Assembly (NCBI GenBank): GCA_026192395.1
Contig: WACF01000001.1
Coordinates: forward strand, 304,977-368,976
Reading direction: 5' to 3'
Origin: Proteobacteria bacterium 005FR1
Lineage (GTDB): Bacteria; Pseudomonadota; Gammaproteobacteria; Pseudomonadales; Cellvibrionaceae
Length of the DNA stretch: 64,000 nucleotides
The stretch's first letter is position 1, and every line of letters begins with the position of its first letter. The notes below the pieces were generated by a model. It saw nothing but the letters and a program-made list of their open reading frames with translations. It did not search any database and had not been told where the DNA came from. Below are positions 42,072-53,558 of this stretch, piece after piece. The translations under genes and the position numbers were made by a program.

Positions 42072-45000
42072 ATGGACGAGACCAGAGTAAATCCCCGCTT
42101 CAGGTTGGCCGCTTTCGCGCTGGTCGGCGCACTCGTTTTCATTGCATTGGCCTTGCTGCTCTGCTGGCTTGCTCGCGAAGTCCACTTTTCAGAACATCGG
42201 CCACCATCTTCGAATCCGCCCGCGGGGGTTGCCGCAGCACAGCTCGATCTCCCCGTGATGCTGACAGGGGGAGGTGAGCCGGATGAACCTGATAGACCTT
42301 CCTACGTCCCTCAACAAAGCCTCGTTCAGTTTCACAGCAACATCAGCACCGAGCGTGTCGAAGAAATTCTGGGTGCAATTGGGGCTGAGGTCCTGAGGGA
42401 ATACCGATCCTCACCCGGACTCTTTCTGGTCAGCTTGCCCGACACCATCAGTGTCGAAGAAGCGCGCGATTATCTCGTGGGCCTCGACGAGGTGGAGCAC
42501 GCAGAACCCAACGCGATCTACCGCACTCAGCTGGTCCCCAGCGATACTCATTTCAGCTCTCAATGGGCACTGCACAACAGAGGGCAGAGTGGTGGTGTTG
42601 CAGGCATCGACATAGCCGCGGTCGAAGGGTGGGACTATGTGACCGGTTCAGGTGATGTGATTCTGGGGGTTATCGATACGGGGATCGACTACACCCATTC
42701 GGACCTGAAGGCGAATATGTGGCGGAATCCGGGCGAAATCGCTGGGAATGGCGTCGATGATGATGGAAATGGCTGGGTTGATGACGTCCACGGGATCAAC
42801 GCCATTCAGGGGAATGGCAGCCCTTTGGATGACGAAGGTCACGGAACCCATGTAGCCGGCAGTATTGCAGGACGAGGCAATGATGGGATTGGTATATCCG
42901 GGGTCATGTGGGAAGCGAAACTCATCGCCTGCAAGTTCCTGAATGCCAACGGCGAGGGGGAACTCGCCCACGCTCTTACCTGCATGGACTACTTCTCGAC
43001 GCTGGCGGACGCGGGAGTTGATATCACTGCGACCAATAATTCCTGGGGAGGTGGTCCGGCTTCCTCGCTCCTGGAAAGTGCGATTTCCGGTCACAATGAA
43101 AGAGGGATTCTATTTGTTGCCGCTGCGGGCAACGAGCGGTTCAACCTCGATAACACTGCGTCTTATCCGGCAAGCTACGATCTGCCTAACGTTATTTCCG
43201 TCGCTGCAATCGATTCCAGCGGCTCGCTCGCGTGGTTTTCCAACTGGGGCCCGAACTCGGTCGACATCGCTGCGCCTGGGGTGGACATTCTTAGCGCCGG
43301 CCTCGGAAATACCTGGCTGCACGCCAGCGGCACCTCCATGGCCGCACCCCATGTCACCGGCATTCTCGGGCTGGCAAAGGACGCTGCTCCGGCCCTTACG
43401 GCCGCGGAACTGAAGCAGCAGCTTCTCGATACGGCCGTTAGATCTTCAGCCTTGAACGACAGAATCATCGAGGGCAGGCGGGCTGTTGCGGATTTTCTGT
43501 TCGTTGATCTCGATCGCGACGGATTGAATGATTCCTGGGAGAGCACCTATGGACTCGATCCATCCAATCCGCTGGACGCGGGCTTCGATCTGGATGGCGA
43601 CGGCCTCTCCAACCGCGACGAGTTCGTCCTGGGAACCCGGCCTGACAAGCAGGATACCGATGGCGACAATCTCAGCGACGCCGATGAAGTCAACCTGCAT
43701 CGCTCGGATCCCCTCAAGCCCGATACAGATGGTGACGGACTGACGGACGGAGATGAAGTGAGGGTCCACGGGACTGATCCAGCCCGGTCTGACACTGATG
43801 ATGACGGAATCAACGATCGAGAGGAAATCGAATTCGGTACTGATCCTGTTGATTCTGACTCCGATGCCGACGGCATGGCGGACGGCTGGGAACTGGATTT
43901 CGGATTGGATCCTCTGAATGGCGCGGACGGAGCGGCGGACACCGACGGCGATGGTTTGAGCAATCGTGAAGAGTTCGAAACTGGCGCCTCGCCGCTTCAC
44001 GCCGATACCGATGAAGACGGACTCCGCGACTTCGACGAGGTGAATCTGCACCAGACACTGCCGTCGCAGTGGGACACTGATGCGGATCGGGTCCCGGATG
44101 GCTGGGAGGTGAAGTACGGACTGGCGCCTTTGGATGCTGCCGATGCGCAGGCGGACCCGGACGGCGACGGCTTTAGCAATTTCTATGAATACAAGGCCGG
44201 GACCGATCCGACGGATGCAGCATCTTTCCCTCCAAATATGGGCTGGTACGTCACCGAGGCAAATGCCAGTCACAATCCGGTGAGCCATCTATACACGAAC
44301 GTGGACGAATTCTCCGTACGTTGGTCTCGACAAATTCCCGAGCTTGCCTACTCCCAGCCGATGATCGCCGCCGATGGGAAACTCTATGCTTCGAAGTATC
44401 AGGGTTATCGGTCGGAAGATCTTCTCGCCTTTTCGCTGGCCGACGGTCGGGCAAGCTGGACCAAGCGTTTCGTCGATACTGACAGGCTCGAATGGCCGAC
44501 CTATGGAAACGGAAAACTCTTTACGACCACCGGCTATGGACTTGGCCGGTCTCTTGGGGGCGTCGACTCGCAAACGGGAGCTTCGCTTTGGACGACAACC
44601 CTCGACACCTGGGAGCGTACTCGTGTGCTAGCCTTCGATGAGGATATCTACCTCACCGAGCCCAACCTTATGCGGCTGGACGGCAGCACCGGCCAGATTC
44701 GCTGGGAAACCGTGCTTGACTACACGGTATTCGGGTCCATTGTGGTCAATGAGCAGTGGGTCGTGGCAACCGATGGCAATGAGATCTACATCTACAGCGC
44801 CGATGCCGGAGCATTGCAGGGGGAGAAACTCGCAACATCCTGCCCGCAAGGTATCCGCCGACTTACTCTGGACGGTGACGCGGTTTATGCAGGCGGGTCG
44901 ACCTGCCTTGTCAAGATGGACTTACCAAGCCGACAGGAGCTCTGGTCGAGTACGCTGGACAACGAATTGCGCCACATCGTCAGCCTCGATCATCAGATTT

Positions 45001-48000
45001 TCGCCGCACATCACTCCGGCGTCGAAATTTACGATATGGATACAGGAGCGCGTCTCGACTCAGTGTCGATGAGTGTCGGCGGAAGTATCGTCGCCACGCG
45101 TAATCATCTGTTCTCGAGTTCCGCCAGCCGCACTTACGCCGTCGATCTGCAAACGGGTACGGAAGTCTGGTCGACCGATCTCGGTGGCGAGTTGGCCTAC
45201 GACGAATATGGCGGGCTGCTTATCAAGGCGGCGACGGGAGAGGTTAGGATCATCAATCTGGAAGGGGACACTGATGGCGACGGCATTCCCAACTGGTGGG
45301 AGCGCTTCCACCGTCTGAATTATCTGGATAGTTCGGACGCTGTCGCCGATTTCGATGCGGATGGTTTGAGCAACCTTGTAGAGTTTGGATACCGCAGCAA
45401 TCCTAACAAGCGGGACACCGACGGTGACAAGCTGTCGGATGTCGATGAGGTAAACGTACATGGCACCTCGCCTTTGAATGCAGACACCGATCTGGACGGA
45501 CTCAACGATTTCGACGAGGTGGTCCGGCATCAGACCGATCCGCTGAACAAAGATACGGACGGCGACTCGTTTATCGATGGTGAAGAGGTCAACCGCTATG
45601 CTACCGATCCGAATGATCGAAAAAGTCAGCCGGTACGCATCGCCCAGTTCGTCGAGTCTTTCGAGAGTGATGTTCCGCAAGACTGGAAAACACCGGTCCG
45701 TGCCCACAGGGGATGGAATGTCGACAATTCTCGAGCCGCTAACGGCACATTCAGCCTGAAGGCTGGGGCAATCGACCACGACCAGAATGCAGCCATTGAA
45801 CTTGCCATGCTTTTGCGGCCGGGCTACCTGAGCTTCAAAGCGTTTGTGGACTCATCATATGCAGATGTTTTGACCCTGTATGTGGACGGAAAACGGCAAA
45901 GGATCGTCAACTCCTCAAGGGGTGAGTGGGTCGAGGTGAAAGTCTATCTCGCCGGCGGATACCACCGATTGCGCTGGGAGTACGCTAAAGACTCCTACAT
46001 GACATCGGGGGAGGACTCAGCCTGGATCGACGATGTACAGTTCGAAGCTGCTCATTTCGGCCTGAATCCAAGGAACGTTTTGGTTGTGGAACGGGGGGAA
46101 CTGAGTGAGTACGACCGGGCTGGCAACCTCGTTGCGGGGCCAATGCGCTTCGTCAGCGACCACGATACTTCGGCCGGGGATCTGGTGTTTACAGATGATC
46201 ACCTGATCGCAATGACCAATGCCCCTTCGCTGCATCTCTACAATCCCCAGACCGGAGAAATGCAAGTCACCTCGGTTCCGGACTGGAGCCAGGCGATCTC
46301 TGAAGCACGGATCATCAGTGCGGGAGGTTATCTGCTGACGCCTGATTGGCGAGGGGGATTAATGCGTTTCACCCAGGCGGGTAAGTATGTGGATCGCGTC
46401 CTCGCAGAACAACGTTTTGAAGATATCTCGATAGGTCCTGATGGTCAGCTGTATGCTTTACATAGCTACACTTCACAGATTTCCGTCTACGCCCTCGAGG
46501 ACTTAGTCGAGCAACGAGCGATTCAGCTGCCAGAGAAAGCCGCGCAGACGCTTGCTGTTAAAGACGATGGACATATTTTTTACATCAATGAAAACGCTCT
46601 GATCAAAGCAGGGCCCAAAGGCGTCGAAGTGGGCCGGCGGACTTTGGGTACCTTCTCTACGGGTCATTTCGACATCGACATCGCGGATCAGCAGATTCTG
46701 GTGAGCGGAGAGCGTGGCGTGGTGTTGATGGTCTATCCCGATCTTCAAAGCGCTGCCGAGATTAGCTTGTCATCAAGTTATGGGGCGCGGGCGGGGGTGG
46801 CTTCCTTCGAGGGTCTCGATACCGATGGCGATGGTCTGCCGAACTGGTGGGAAACCTTCTACGAAATGGATGCATATGCGGCAGACGGTGCTAATCGGGA
46901 TACCGATGGGGACGGGCTTTCGGATCTCGAAGAGTTCAAAAACTTTAGTAACCCGATCTCCAGTGACAGCGACAACGATGGGCTCAGCGACTCGGAGGAA
47001 ATGGAGGCTGGATCGGATCCTCTTGCCTCAGACAGTGACTTCGACGGCCTCGACGATCTCTTTGAAATTCGGGAGAGCGGCACATCGCCCATAACTCAGG
47101 ATACCGATGAGGACGGCATCGGTGATTACGACGAAGTCGTGATCTATCAAAGCGACCCGCTGAGCAGCGATTCGGATGCAGATGGATTGCCGGACAAGTG
47201 GGAGCTTGATCATGGCTTTTCGATGATTGACGCTGCAGATGCGTCCGAAGATCCCGATGCGGACCAGCTGACCAACCTTGAAGAGTTCCTCGCCGGAACG
47301 CAACCGGCTAAGTCGGATACTGATTATGACCAGCTTGGTGACGGCGAGGAGTTGACCCTTGGCACCGATCCCCGGATCGTTGACAGCGATGGCGACCTGC
47401 TTTCAGATGGCTGGGAAGTGCGCTTCGGCTATGACCCGCTGGTTGCAGACGAGAGGGAAGCGGACAGCGATGGAGACGGTTCCAGCGATTGGCAGGAATA
47501 CGTCGGCGAGTCCGATCCCCGCGATGCGACGATGGGGCCGAGCATTAACCAGTGGAGCGCGTTTCAGGGTGGAACGGAGTACAGAGGCATGCGCCCGGTA
47601 CGCACGAGCGCAGAGAAGTTTGCTGAGCTCTGGTCTGTTCAGCTGCCGGGTCAACCGTACTGGAGATTACGCCAGGTTCTATCCGACGGGCGATCAGCCT
47701 ACGCGGTCAGCAGGGAAGGGGTATATGCGCTGGATCCCGCCACCGGCGCAACGAAGTGGCATTGGCAGTTCCCATCTTTCATCGCGGGCTATAGTCATCT
47801 GACGCTCGGTGCCGAGACAGTCTACCTGCAGACTGGCAGCGCCGATCACAGCGTGGTGGCACTGAACAAGAATGACGGAAGTGAGTTCTTTAGCAAGGGC
47901 TTCGGGTACACCACGAATGGGCAGGCCCCGGTTCTCTACGGATCGACCCTGTATTTGAATGACGGCTCGGGGATCCGCGCACTGACGGAAAGTGGCGACA

Positions 48001-49613
48001 CAGACTGGCGGACATCCATACCCAACTCCTATGGCTGGTATCCGGTCGTGAAAGGCGATTACGTCTATGTGTATGCGGAACATATCCTGTATGTCATCAA
48101 TCGCCATACCAGAGTCGTCGAGAAAAAGTGGATCGACGACGCGCCGCGCACCGGTGGGAGTGACACCGCCGTAGTAATTGGAAGCCACAGCGCCTTCATT
48201 GGCCAGGCGGGTCGCTTGGTTAGAATCGATCTGGATGACCTTTCGGTCGGCTGGGCAGTTGATGGCGCATCCGGGCAGCCAGTGCTGGCGGCCGGCGCTC
48301 TCTATCTGACGAGTGGCGGTGATGTCATCGCCCACAGTGAAAATACCGGCGAAGTCTTGTGGCGCTTCAGCGGGCACGGGTCGTCGATCACCGGGATTGT
48401 CGCTACGGTGGACCATGTGTTCCTGTCCTCCGGCACGTATACCTGGGCTATCGACGCACGAACCGGCAAGCAAGTCTGGGAATACGGCAGGGGCGGGGCC
48501 CTGTCGCTCTCGGCGGAAGGCGCCCTGTACATTATCAGCTCCGACAACACGATCTCGGCGGTGAAGCTTGTCGTTGACGCTGACGCGGACGGACTTCCGG
48601 ATAACTGGGAAGCCGTCTGGGGTCTGGACAGCACTGACCCGGTTGATGCCACCGACGATGGCGACAGAGACGGCTTGAGCAATCTTCAGGAGTATCGCAG
48701 CGGTACCTCACCGTCAGAGCCCGACGGCGATGCAGATGGGCTGGCCGATGGTGATGAGGTAGAACTCGCGGGCACTGATCCTCACAATTCCGATAGCGAC
48801 AGCGACGGCTTGCACGACGGTGAAGAGGTACATGATCACAGTTCTGATCCCTTGGCGGCGGATACCGATCGGGATGGCCTCAGCGACTACCGGGAGGTGG
48901 TGGACTTGGGTACTTCACCCAACAGCGCCGATTCCGACGGAGATCGCTTCCTCGACAGCGTCGAAGTCGAGCGCGAATCCGATCCTCTGGATTCGGCAAG
49001 CATTCCAGCTCCTCTGGATAATCTGACTCTCGATTTCGAGAACGGGGCCATGCCAATCGGCTGGCAAACGCCGGAAAGCACAAATCGCGGCTGGTTCATC
49101 ACTGATGCAAAAAGCAATGGTGGTGCTCACGTAATCCGTTCGCTTCCGATCGTGGATAATAGGGTGAGCAGTCTTGAGTGGACGGACAATTTCGCGCAAA
49201 GCACGCTGCACTTCGAGGCGCTCAAGAGTTCAGAGTACTACGATCGTTTCCACCTTTATGTGGATAGCGAACCGGTACACGAGATAACAGGTGAGAACTG
49301 GGCTGTCTACATGGTTCATCTGGTCGAAGGTATTCATACCATTCGTTGGGAGTACAGCAAGGACGCAAGCCGCAGCGGAGGAGATGATGCGGCTTACATT
49401 GACAACGTGACGATAGAACCCGGCCACATCAGTACTCCACAGCCGGCTCCTCCTTCATCCAATCCACCACCACCGAGTCCCGCGCCAGCGCCGGCAAGTA
49501 AATCTTCGGGTGGTGGCGGATCTGTCAGTTCGCTTTGGCTGCTTTTGATACTCGGATCGGTGATGCGAGAGCTCGCGCGCGCGAGTGCGCGCACGAGAAG
49601 GAGCACTCTCTAG
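42072..49613 (+). CDS. Giant S8 subtilisin-like protease with Ca-binding repeats, beta-propellers and GlyGly-CTERM
   Basis: A 2513-residue exported protein. Residues 12-34 are a membrane helix/signal; 80-150 an I9-like prodomain; 165-455 the peptidase with D202 (DTGID), H257 (GHGTHVAG), N354 (AAGN) and S422 (GTSMAAPH). Four thrombospondin type-3-like blocks rich in DxDxDG (about 478-720, 1063-1183, 1577-1820, 2168-2315) alternate with PQQ-like propeller regions (725-1063, 1330-1570, 1830-2165) and two similar jelly-roll-like modules (1190-1325 and 2316-2453, both with GWxxPxxxxRGW). A Pro-rich linker and [18 protein letters not shown] plus an Arg-rich tail close it, as in GlyGly-CTERM proteins. 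It probably acts at the cell surface. Confidence 0.93.
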   Translation: MDETRVNPRFRLAAFALVGALVFIALALLLCWLAREVHFSEHRPPSSNPPAGVAAAQLDLPVMLTGGGEPDEPDRPSYVPQQSLVQFHSNISTERVEEILGAIGAEVLREYRSSPGLFLVSLPDTISVEEARDYLVGLDEVEHAEPNAIYRTQLVPSDTHFSSQWALHNRGQSGGVAGIDIAAVEGWDYVTGSGDVILGVIDTGIDYTHSDLKANMWRNPGEIAGNGVDDDGNGWVDDVHGINAIQGNGSPLDDEGHGTHVAGSIAGRGNDGIGISGVMWEAKLIACKFLNANGEGELAHALTCMDYFSTLADAGVDITATNNSWGGGPASSLLESAISGHNERGILFVAAAGNERFNLDNTASYPASYDLPNVISVAAIDSSGSLAWFSNWGPNSVDIAAPGVDILSAGLGNTWLHASGTSMAAPHVTGILGLAKDAAPALTAAELKQQLLDTAVRSSALNDRIIEGRRAVADFLFVDLDRDGLNDSWESTYGLDPSNPLDAGFDLDGDGLSNRDEFVLGTRPDKQDTDGDNLSDADEVNLHRSDPLKPDTDGDGLTDGDEVRVHGTDPARSDTDDDGINDREEIEFGTDPVDSDSDADGMADGWELDFGLDPLNGADGAADTDGDGLSNREEFETGASPLHADTDEDGLRDFDEVNLHQTLPSQWDTDADRVPDGWEVKYGLAPLDAADAQADPDGDGFSNFYEYKAGTDPTDAASFPPNMGWYVTEANASHNPVSHLYTNVDEFSVRWSRQIPELAYSQPMIAADGKLYASKYQGYRSEDLLAFSLADGRASWTKRFVDTDRLEWPTYGNGKLFTTTGYGLGRSLGGVDSQTGASLWTTTLDTWERTRVLAFDEDIYLTEPNLMRLDGSTGQIRWETVLDYTVFGSIVVNEQWVVATDGNEIYIYSADAGALQGEKLATSCPQGIRRLTLDGDAVYAGGSTCLVKMDLPSRQELWSSTLDNELRHIVSLDHQIFAAHHSGVEIYDMDTGARLDSVSMSVGGSIVATRNHLFSSSASRTYAVDLQTGTEVWSTDLGGELAYDEYGGLLIKAATGEVRIINLEGDTDGDGIPNWWERFHRLNYLDSSDAVADFDADGLSNLVEFGYRSNPNKRDTDGDKLSDVDEVNVHGTSPLNADTDLDGLNDFDEVVRHQTDPLNKDTDGDSFIDGEEVNRYATDPNDRKSQPVRIAQFVESFESDVPQDWKTPVRAHRGWNVDNSRAANGTFSLKAGAIDHDQNAAIELAMLLRPGYLSFKAFVDSSYADVLTLYVDGKRQRIVNSSRGEWVEVKVYLAGGYHRLRWEYAKDSYMTSGEDSAWIDDVQFEAAHFGLNPRNVLVVERGELSEYDRAGNLVAGPMRFVSDHDTSAGDLVFTDDHLIAMTNAPSLHLYNPQTGEMQVTSVPDWSQAISEARIISAGGYLLTPDWRGGLMRFTQAGKYVDRVLAEQRFEDISIGPDGQLYALHSYTSQISVYALEDLVEQRAIQLPEKAAQTLAVKDDGHIFYINENALIKAGPKGVEVGRRTLGTFSTGHFDIDIADQQILVSGERGVVLMVYPDLQSAAEISLSSSYGARAGVASFEGLDTDGDGLPNWWETFYEMDAYAADGANRDTDGDGLSDLEEFKNFSNPISSDSDNDGLSDSEEMEAGSDPLASDSDFDGLDDLFEIRESGTSPITQDTDEDGIGDYDEVVIYQSDPLSSDSDADGLPDKWELDHGFSMIDAADASEDPDADQLTNLEEFLAGTQPAKSDTDYDQLGDGEELTLGTDPRIVDSDGDLLSDGWEVRFGYDPLVADEREADSDGDGSSDWQEYVGESDPRDATMGPSINQWSAFQGGTEYRGMRPVRTSAEKFAELWSVQLPGQPYWRLRQVLSDGRSAYAVSREGVYALDPATGATKWHWQFPSFIAGYSHLTLGAETVYLQTGSADHSVVALNKNDGSEFFSKGFGYTTNGQAPVLYGSTLYLNDGSGIRALTESGDTDWRTSIPNSYGWYPVVKGDYVYVYAEHILYVINRHTRVVEKKWIDDAPRTGGSDTAVVIGSHSAFIGQAGRLVRIDLDDLSVGWAVDGASGQPVLAAGALYLTSGGDVIAHSENTGEVLWRFSGHGSSITGIVATVDHVFLSSGTYTWAIDARTGKQVWEYGRGGALSLSAEGALYIISSDNTISAVKLVVDADADGLPDNWEAVWGLDSTDPVDATDDGDRDGLSNLQEYRSGTSPSEPDGDADGLADGDEVELAGTDPHNSDSDSDGLHDGEEVHDHSSDPLAADTDRDGLSDYREVVDLGTSPNSADSDGDRFLDSVEVERESDPLDSASIPAPLDNLTLDFENGAMPIGWQTPESTNRGWFITDAKSNGGAHVIRSLPIVDNRVSSLEWTDNFAQSTLHFEALKSSEYYDRFHLYVDSEPVHEITGENWAVYMVHLVEGIHTIRWEYSKDASRSGGDDAAYIDNVTIEPGHISTPQPAPPSSNPPPPSPAPAPASKSSGGGGSVSSLWLLLILGSVMRELARASARTRRSTL

Positions 49614-49843
49614 CTCTGGTTACCAAAATAGGCGTATAAATCCGTGTAGCCGCCGATGTGCTTGTTTCCGAAGAAGATCTGCGGCACGGTGCGCCGACCG
49701 CTGCGCTCCATCATTTCTCGGCGTTTCTCCGGGTCCTTGTCGACGTCGATTTCCTCGTACTCGAGCCCTTTTTCTCGCAGCAGTGCCTTTGCCGCCCGGC
49801 AGTAGCCGCACCAGCTTGAGCTGTACATGACGATCGGCTCCAT
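49610..49843 (-). CDS. grxC: Glutaredoxin
   Basis: A 77-residue dithiol glutaredoxin with active site CGYC (C12, C15), [17 protein letters not shown] as the cis-Pro and glutathione-binding segment. It reduces disulfides with glutathione in the cytoplasm. The CPYC of classical Grx is changed to CGYC. Its stop shares CTAG (49610-49613) with the stop of the convergent subtilase gene. ATG 49843 gives the normal length. Confidence 0.93.
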   Translation of the reverse strand: MEPIVMYSSSWCGYCRAAKALLREKGLEYEEIDVDKDPEKRREMMERSGRRTVPQIFFGNKHIGGYTDLYAYFGNQS

Positions 49844-50003
49844 AAACTGACTTCTCCGCAGTCGTTCACAATCACGTTGACGCAAAAATTTCGACAGCCC
49901 TTGTCAGACCTCGTTCCGCTGCGCGGGGAGAGTAAACCCCGGCGGTCGTTCATTGTCGTTTACCCATGTCAGCTGTTTCAAGGGGCGGTGGAGGAGGTGC
50001 GCT

Positions 50004-50468
50004 ATGCTGCTCAAGGGTTCCTGTCATTGTGGAGCGGTCCGGTTCGAGCTGGAGTCCCGCGATCCTTATCCGTTCAGTCGCTGCTACTGTTCTGTGTGTC
50101 GCAAGACTGCCGGTGGGGGCGGTTACGCGATCAACCAGGGCGGAGATGCTGCGACGCTGAAAGTGGATGGTGTCACCGCGGTTTATCACGCGCTCATCGA
50201 TGGCGAGGAAAGTCCAGCCGAGCGTCACTTCTGTTCCCGTTGCGCCAGTTGCCTTTGGCTCTATGATCGCCGTTGGTCCGAGCTCATCCATCCCTTTGCC
50301 TCGGCTATCGATACTGACCTGCCAATCCCACCGGAACACATCCACCTCATGCTGGACAGCAAAGCCCCGTGGGTGGAAGTCGAGGCGGGGCCGCGGGATC
50401 GCTGCTTTGCGGAGTACCCGGATGAGAGCCTTGCCGAGTGGCATGAGCGTCTCGGCCTGGGACGCTGA
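50004..50468 (+). CDS. GFA family (Mss4-like) zinc protein
   Basis: A 154-residue protein with the GFA domain: GSCHCGAVRFEL with the first two cysteines, RCYCSVCRKTAGGGG with the second group, and HFCSRCASCLWLY with the third. The family was named for glutathione-dependent formaldehyde-activating enzyme, but most members have no known reaction. GGAGGAGG precedes the ATG at 50004. It lies 57 bp before a limonene-epoxide-hydrolase-like gene on the same strand. Confidence 0.92.
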   Translation: MLLKGSCHCGAVRFELESRDPYPFSRCYCSVCRKTAGGGGYAINQGGDAATLKVDGVTAVYHALIDGEESPAERHFCSRCASCLWLYDRRWSELIHPFASAIDTDLPIPPEHIHLMLDSKAPWVEVEAGPRDRCFAEYPDESLAEWHERLGLGR

Positions 50469-50525
50469 ATCTGCTACTCTCCCGTTGCGCCCCTCACAAC
50501 CAACAATAAAGCGAGCACTATAATA

Positions 50526-50897
50526 ATGAGCGAGAATCTGCAGATAGTTCGTGACTTCATCCAGGCCTGGTCCACGCTGGACGCGCAAAAGCTGGCGGGC
50601 TACTTTGCTGACGATGGCTGTTACCACAACATCCCCCTGCAGCCGGTTGTTGGCCGCCAGAAGGTTCAAGACTTTATCCAGCAGTTCATTGCCGGCTGGA
50701 CGGAAACCCAATGGGACATCACCAATATCGCGGCCACGGGCAATCTCGTCATGGTGGAGCGACTCGACCGCACGCGAACTGCCAAAGGCGATGTGGACCT
50801 TCCTTGCGTGGGCGTATTCGAAATGGAAGACGGCAAGATCAAGGTATGGCGGGATTACTTCGACCTGGCTACCTACACCAGAGCCATGCAGTCCTGA
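50526..50897 (+). CDS. Limonene-1,2-epoxide hydrolase-like protein
   Basis: A 123-residue NTF2-fold protein: VRDFIQAWSTLDAQKLAGYFADDGCYHNIPLQPVVGR, then MVERLDR with the catalytic Asp/Arg positions of this family, and KIKVWRDYFDLATY with the second Asp. The Asp-Arg-Asp set suggests a true epoxide hydrolase rather than a generic SnoaL. A short repeat follows its stop. The start ATG has no strong ribosome site. Confidence 0.87.
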   Translation: MSENLQIVRDFIQAWSTLDAQKLAGYFADDGCYHNIPLQPVVGRQKVQDFIQQFIAGWTETQWDITNIAATGNLVMVERLDRTRTAKGDVDLPCVGVFEMEDGKIKVWRDYFDLATYTRAMQS

Positions 50898-50915
50898 ATG
50901 CCGGAGGCACAAACG

Positions 50916-50991
50916 GGCGAACACAAGGTTCGCCCCTACAGGAAAGTGAGGCAGTCATAGGTTCCCATAGGGGCTACCTTGCGTTCGCCCT
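50916..50991. repeat. Imperfect inverted repeat, GGGCGAACACAAGG type
   Basis: GGGCGAACACAAGGTTCGCC at 50916 on and its near-complement AGGGGCTACCTTGCGTTCGCCC (50970-50991) flank about 28 bp. The left arm is also internally palindromic (GGGCGAA-CACAAGG-TTCGCCC). Similar dispersed elements occur in other bacteria. The rest of the 50898-51147 gap is empty. Confidence 0.7.
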
Positions 50992-51147
50992 GCTTGGCGG
51001 ATGACAGCAAGCCACCTGAAAGTTTAGAGTTCAAAGCACCCCAGGCTAGTTCAAGATTCTGCCTGCCCCCATCTTTTGACATCCAAAAAGCGGAGCTATA
51101 ATCCGCGGACCTTCCCCCCCCAGGGTTTCCTCTTTCAGGGCTCCCCT

Positions 51148-52584
51148 ATGAACGTTCTTACCTCCTTTGTTCTGCTTTACCTGTTCATCTCGGTGGCGAT
51201 TGGCCTCTACGCGGCCAGGAAAGTCAGCAGTACGGGTGACTATGCCGTGGCCGGCCGCTCGTTGCCCTTATACATCGTTATCGCTACGGTGTTTGCCACC
51301 TGGTTCGGGTCCGAAACCGTTCTGGGAATACCGGGGGAGTTTATCGGCAGCGGCCTGGCGGGAGTGATCGAGGATCCCTTCGGGGCGAGCATGTGCCTGG
51401 TGCTGGTGGGCCTGTTCTTCGCCCGCAAGCTTTACGCCATGAAACTGCTGACGATTGGCGACTACTACCGGCTGCGCTACAACCGCACCGTGGAAATCAT
51501 CGTCTCGGTGTGTATCGTCATTTCATATCTCGGCTGGGTTGCCGCCCAGATCACCGCGCTGGGCATGGTGGCGGAGATATTGTCGGATGGGGCGATCTCG
51601 TTGCCGGTTGGCATGGTACTGGGGGCTGCCATCGTTCTCACCTACACCCTGTTTGGCGGCATGTGGTCGGTTGCACTGACCGACTTTTTCCAGATGATCA
51701 TTATCGTGGCCGGACTACTCTTTATCGCCTGGCTGGTGTCCGATATGGCGGGTGGCGCGGGCACGGTGATCGCGCATGCCGCCGATAACGGCAAGCTCGA
51801 TATCCGTCCCGAGTTCACACTGGCCGGTATTCTTGGATTTATCGCGGCGGCGCTGACGATGATGCTCGGTTCGATTCCGCAGCAGGATGTCTTTCAGCGA
51901 GTGATGTCCTCCCGGACCGCCAAAGTGGCAGCCTCCGGCGCGGTGGCGGGCGGGGTACTTTACTTCATCTTCGCCTTCGTTCCGATGTTCATCACCTACG
52001 CCGCGTCGCTGATCGATCCGGACATGGTGGCGCGCAACCTGGAGGCAGATACCGCCAACAATATTCTGCCGACGCTGATTCTGCAGAAGGCGCCGGTGAT
52101 GGCGCAGGTGATGTTCTTTGGCGCCTTGCTGTCGGCAATTATGTCCACCGCCAGCGCCACCTTGCTTGCGCCGAGTGTCACCGTGACGGAAAATCTGCTC
52201 CGGCAGTTCGTGAAGATGACCGACCGTCAGCAGCTGCTGGCGACCCGTATCACGGTATTGCTGTTTACGGTTGCGGTAACGACCTACGCCTGGCTGATGC
52301 AGGGAACGTCCATTTACGAGCTGGTGGGTAACGCTTACAAGGTAACGCTGGTCGGTGCCTTCATACCGCTGGTGATGGGTTTGTACTGGCAGCGCGCGAC
52401 GGTGCAGGGCGCGTTGTTCTCCACTCTCGGCGGTCTCAGCTCCTGGATTCTGATGGAAGTGTTCGCCGCCGAATCGATCTGGCCGCCGCAACTGGTGGGT
52501 TTGTTTGTCAGCTTCGCGGGCATGGTGGGCGGATCGCTGCTGTTATCCTCGCGAGCGGCGGCACCGCTGCCGGCACAGTCCTAA
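51148..52584 (+). CDS. Sodium:solute symporter family protein (second)
   Basis: A 478-residue membrane protein with about 13 helices. It has STGDYAVAGRSLP after TM1, TWFGSETVLGIPGEFI in TM2, GGMWSVALTDFFQM and the ALLSAIMSTASATLLAPSVTVTENLL segment of the fifth-repeat Na-binding helix. It differs from the 1441 symporter and is closer to proline/solute PutP-like members. Substrate is unknown. The ATG at 51148 is preceded by CAGGGCTCC; an in-frame extension to 51076 is not family-like. Confidence 0.9.
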   Translation: MNVLTSFVLLYLFISVAIGLYAARKVSSTGDYAVAGRSLPLYIVIATVFATWFGSETVLGIPGEFIGSGLAGVIEDPFGASMCLVLVGLFFARKLYAMKLLTIGDYYRLRYNRTVEIIVSVCIVISYLGWVAAQITALGMVAEILSDGAISLPVGMVLGAAIVLTYTLFGGMWSVALTDFFQMIIIVAGLLFIAWLVSDMAGGAGTVIAHAADNGKLDIRPEFTLAGILGFIAAALTMMLGSIPQQDVFQRVMSSRTAKVAASGAVAGGVLYFIFAFVPMFITYAASLIDPDMVARNLEADTANNILPTLILQKAPVMAQVMFFGALLSAIMSTASATLLAPSVTVTENLLRQFVKMTDRQQLLATRITVLLFTVAVTTYAWLMQGTSIYELVGNAYKVTLVGAFIPLVMGLYWQRATVQGALFSTLGGLSSWILMEVFAAESIWPPQLVGLFVSFAGMVGGSLLLSSRAAAPLPAQS

Positions 52585-52592
52585 AACAAGTC

Positions 52593-53558
52593 CTATAGCC
52601 AGGGTGACCGCAGCGCGTCGATGGAATCCAGCAGACGGGCGAGATAGGGATCCTTCGGTCGGAAGCTGCCGCTTCGCTTCTCGGCTGCTCGATAGTCTTG
52701 CTCAAGACTGTCGAGCAGCCTGATCAGCCGCCGGCGATGTAGTCCGGTCCAGCTTTGCAGGGGATCGGTGAGCAGGCCGGAAAAGGAGGCAACTATTGCC
52801 AGGGTAAAGAGGGTGGCCGCAACACTCCCCACCGTCATTGCCAATGAGGGTTCCGGCGGAAACCATTGGTAGTACAGGCGACCCAGATTCTCGCCTAGAA
52901 CGAAGTGCTCCACGGCGATCCATTCGGCCACTAAACCGGCCAGATAAACCCCCACCGCCATCCCGCCGGGGGTGAACTTCTTGAAAGCGAATGCGCCGAG
53001 CAGGGTGCTGAAAACGGAATTGCTGATGTCCGCCGAAGCGGTTCGTGCAAGCGCGTACTGCTTCAGTGCATCGCGCAGAAGTTGCTCTTGCTGGTCCGTT
53101 TGATTAGCGGGTGGGTTTCCCGCCTCCGCTTCCAGCAATAAGCCGATTCGTTCTTTCGCAAGCTGTAACAGCCTGTCTTCACCATCACTTCGCTGGAGCA
53201 AATCGCGCTCGATCAGAGTGGCGATGTGCTGCTGAACCCGGGTGGTAAAACCGCCCGGCGTGCCCGCCAGCAAACGCGACAGTTTCTTCGCGCCCAGTCG
53301 ATGACAAAGCCAGGCCGCGACCATGGCGAGAACGAAGAAGGGTGCCCAGAACAGGTTGACCGGCGCGCGCAACAAGTCGCCGCCCCAGGCCTGCCTGTTG
53401 ATATGCCAAGCCCCGGGGTAACGGAAATGCCGATTCACGAAAGCGGGTACCCGCGTCCGGCAATCGGCGAAGTAATCGGATAGCGCCGCGGAGAACGCTT
53501 CGGCAACTTCTTGCTGGGAAATCGCCCCTGCCGTGGCTACCTCGCTGTCAGTTTCCAT
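52593..53558 (-). CDS. Conserved membrane protein of unknown function (DUF6635-like)
   Basis: A 321-residue protein with three or four hydrophobic segments (NLFWAPFFVLAMVAAWL, VGVYLAGLVAEWIAVEHFV, MTVGSVAATLFTLAIVASF) and helical soluble regions (EDRLLQLAKERIGLLLEAE; RRRLIRLLDSLEQDYRA). I recognise it only as a protein recurrent in gammaproteobacteria. The stop of the upstream ogt gene and this ATG share a single base (TGATG), so they are probably cotranscribed. Any role in DNA repair is not shown. Confidence 0.82.
   Translation of the reverse strand: METDSEVATAGAISQQEVAEAFSAALSDYFADCRTRVPAFVNRHFRYPGAWHINRQAWGGDLLRAPVNLFWAPFFVLAMVAAWLCHRLGAKKLSRLLAGTPGGFTTRVQQHIATLIERDLLQRSDGEDRLLQLAKERIGLLLEAEAGNPPANQTDQQEQLLRDALKQYALARTASADISNSVFSTLLGAFAFKKFTPGGMAVGVYLAGLVAEWIAVEHFVLGENLGRLYYQWFPPEPSLAMTVGSVAATLFTLAIVASFSGLLTDPLQSWTGLHRRRLIRLLDSLEQDYRAAEKRSGSFRPKDPYLARLLDSIDALRSPWL

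Noticed and set aside
49953-50003. Longer start for the GFA gene
   Set aside because: The ATG at 50004 has GGAGGAGG at good distance and begins the GFA motif LLKGSCHCG.
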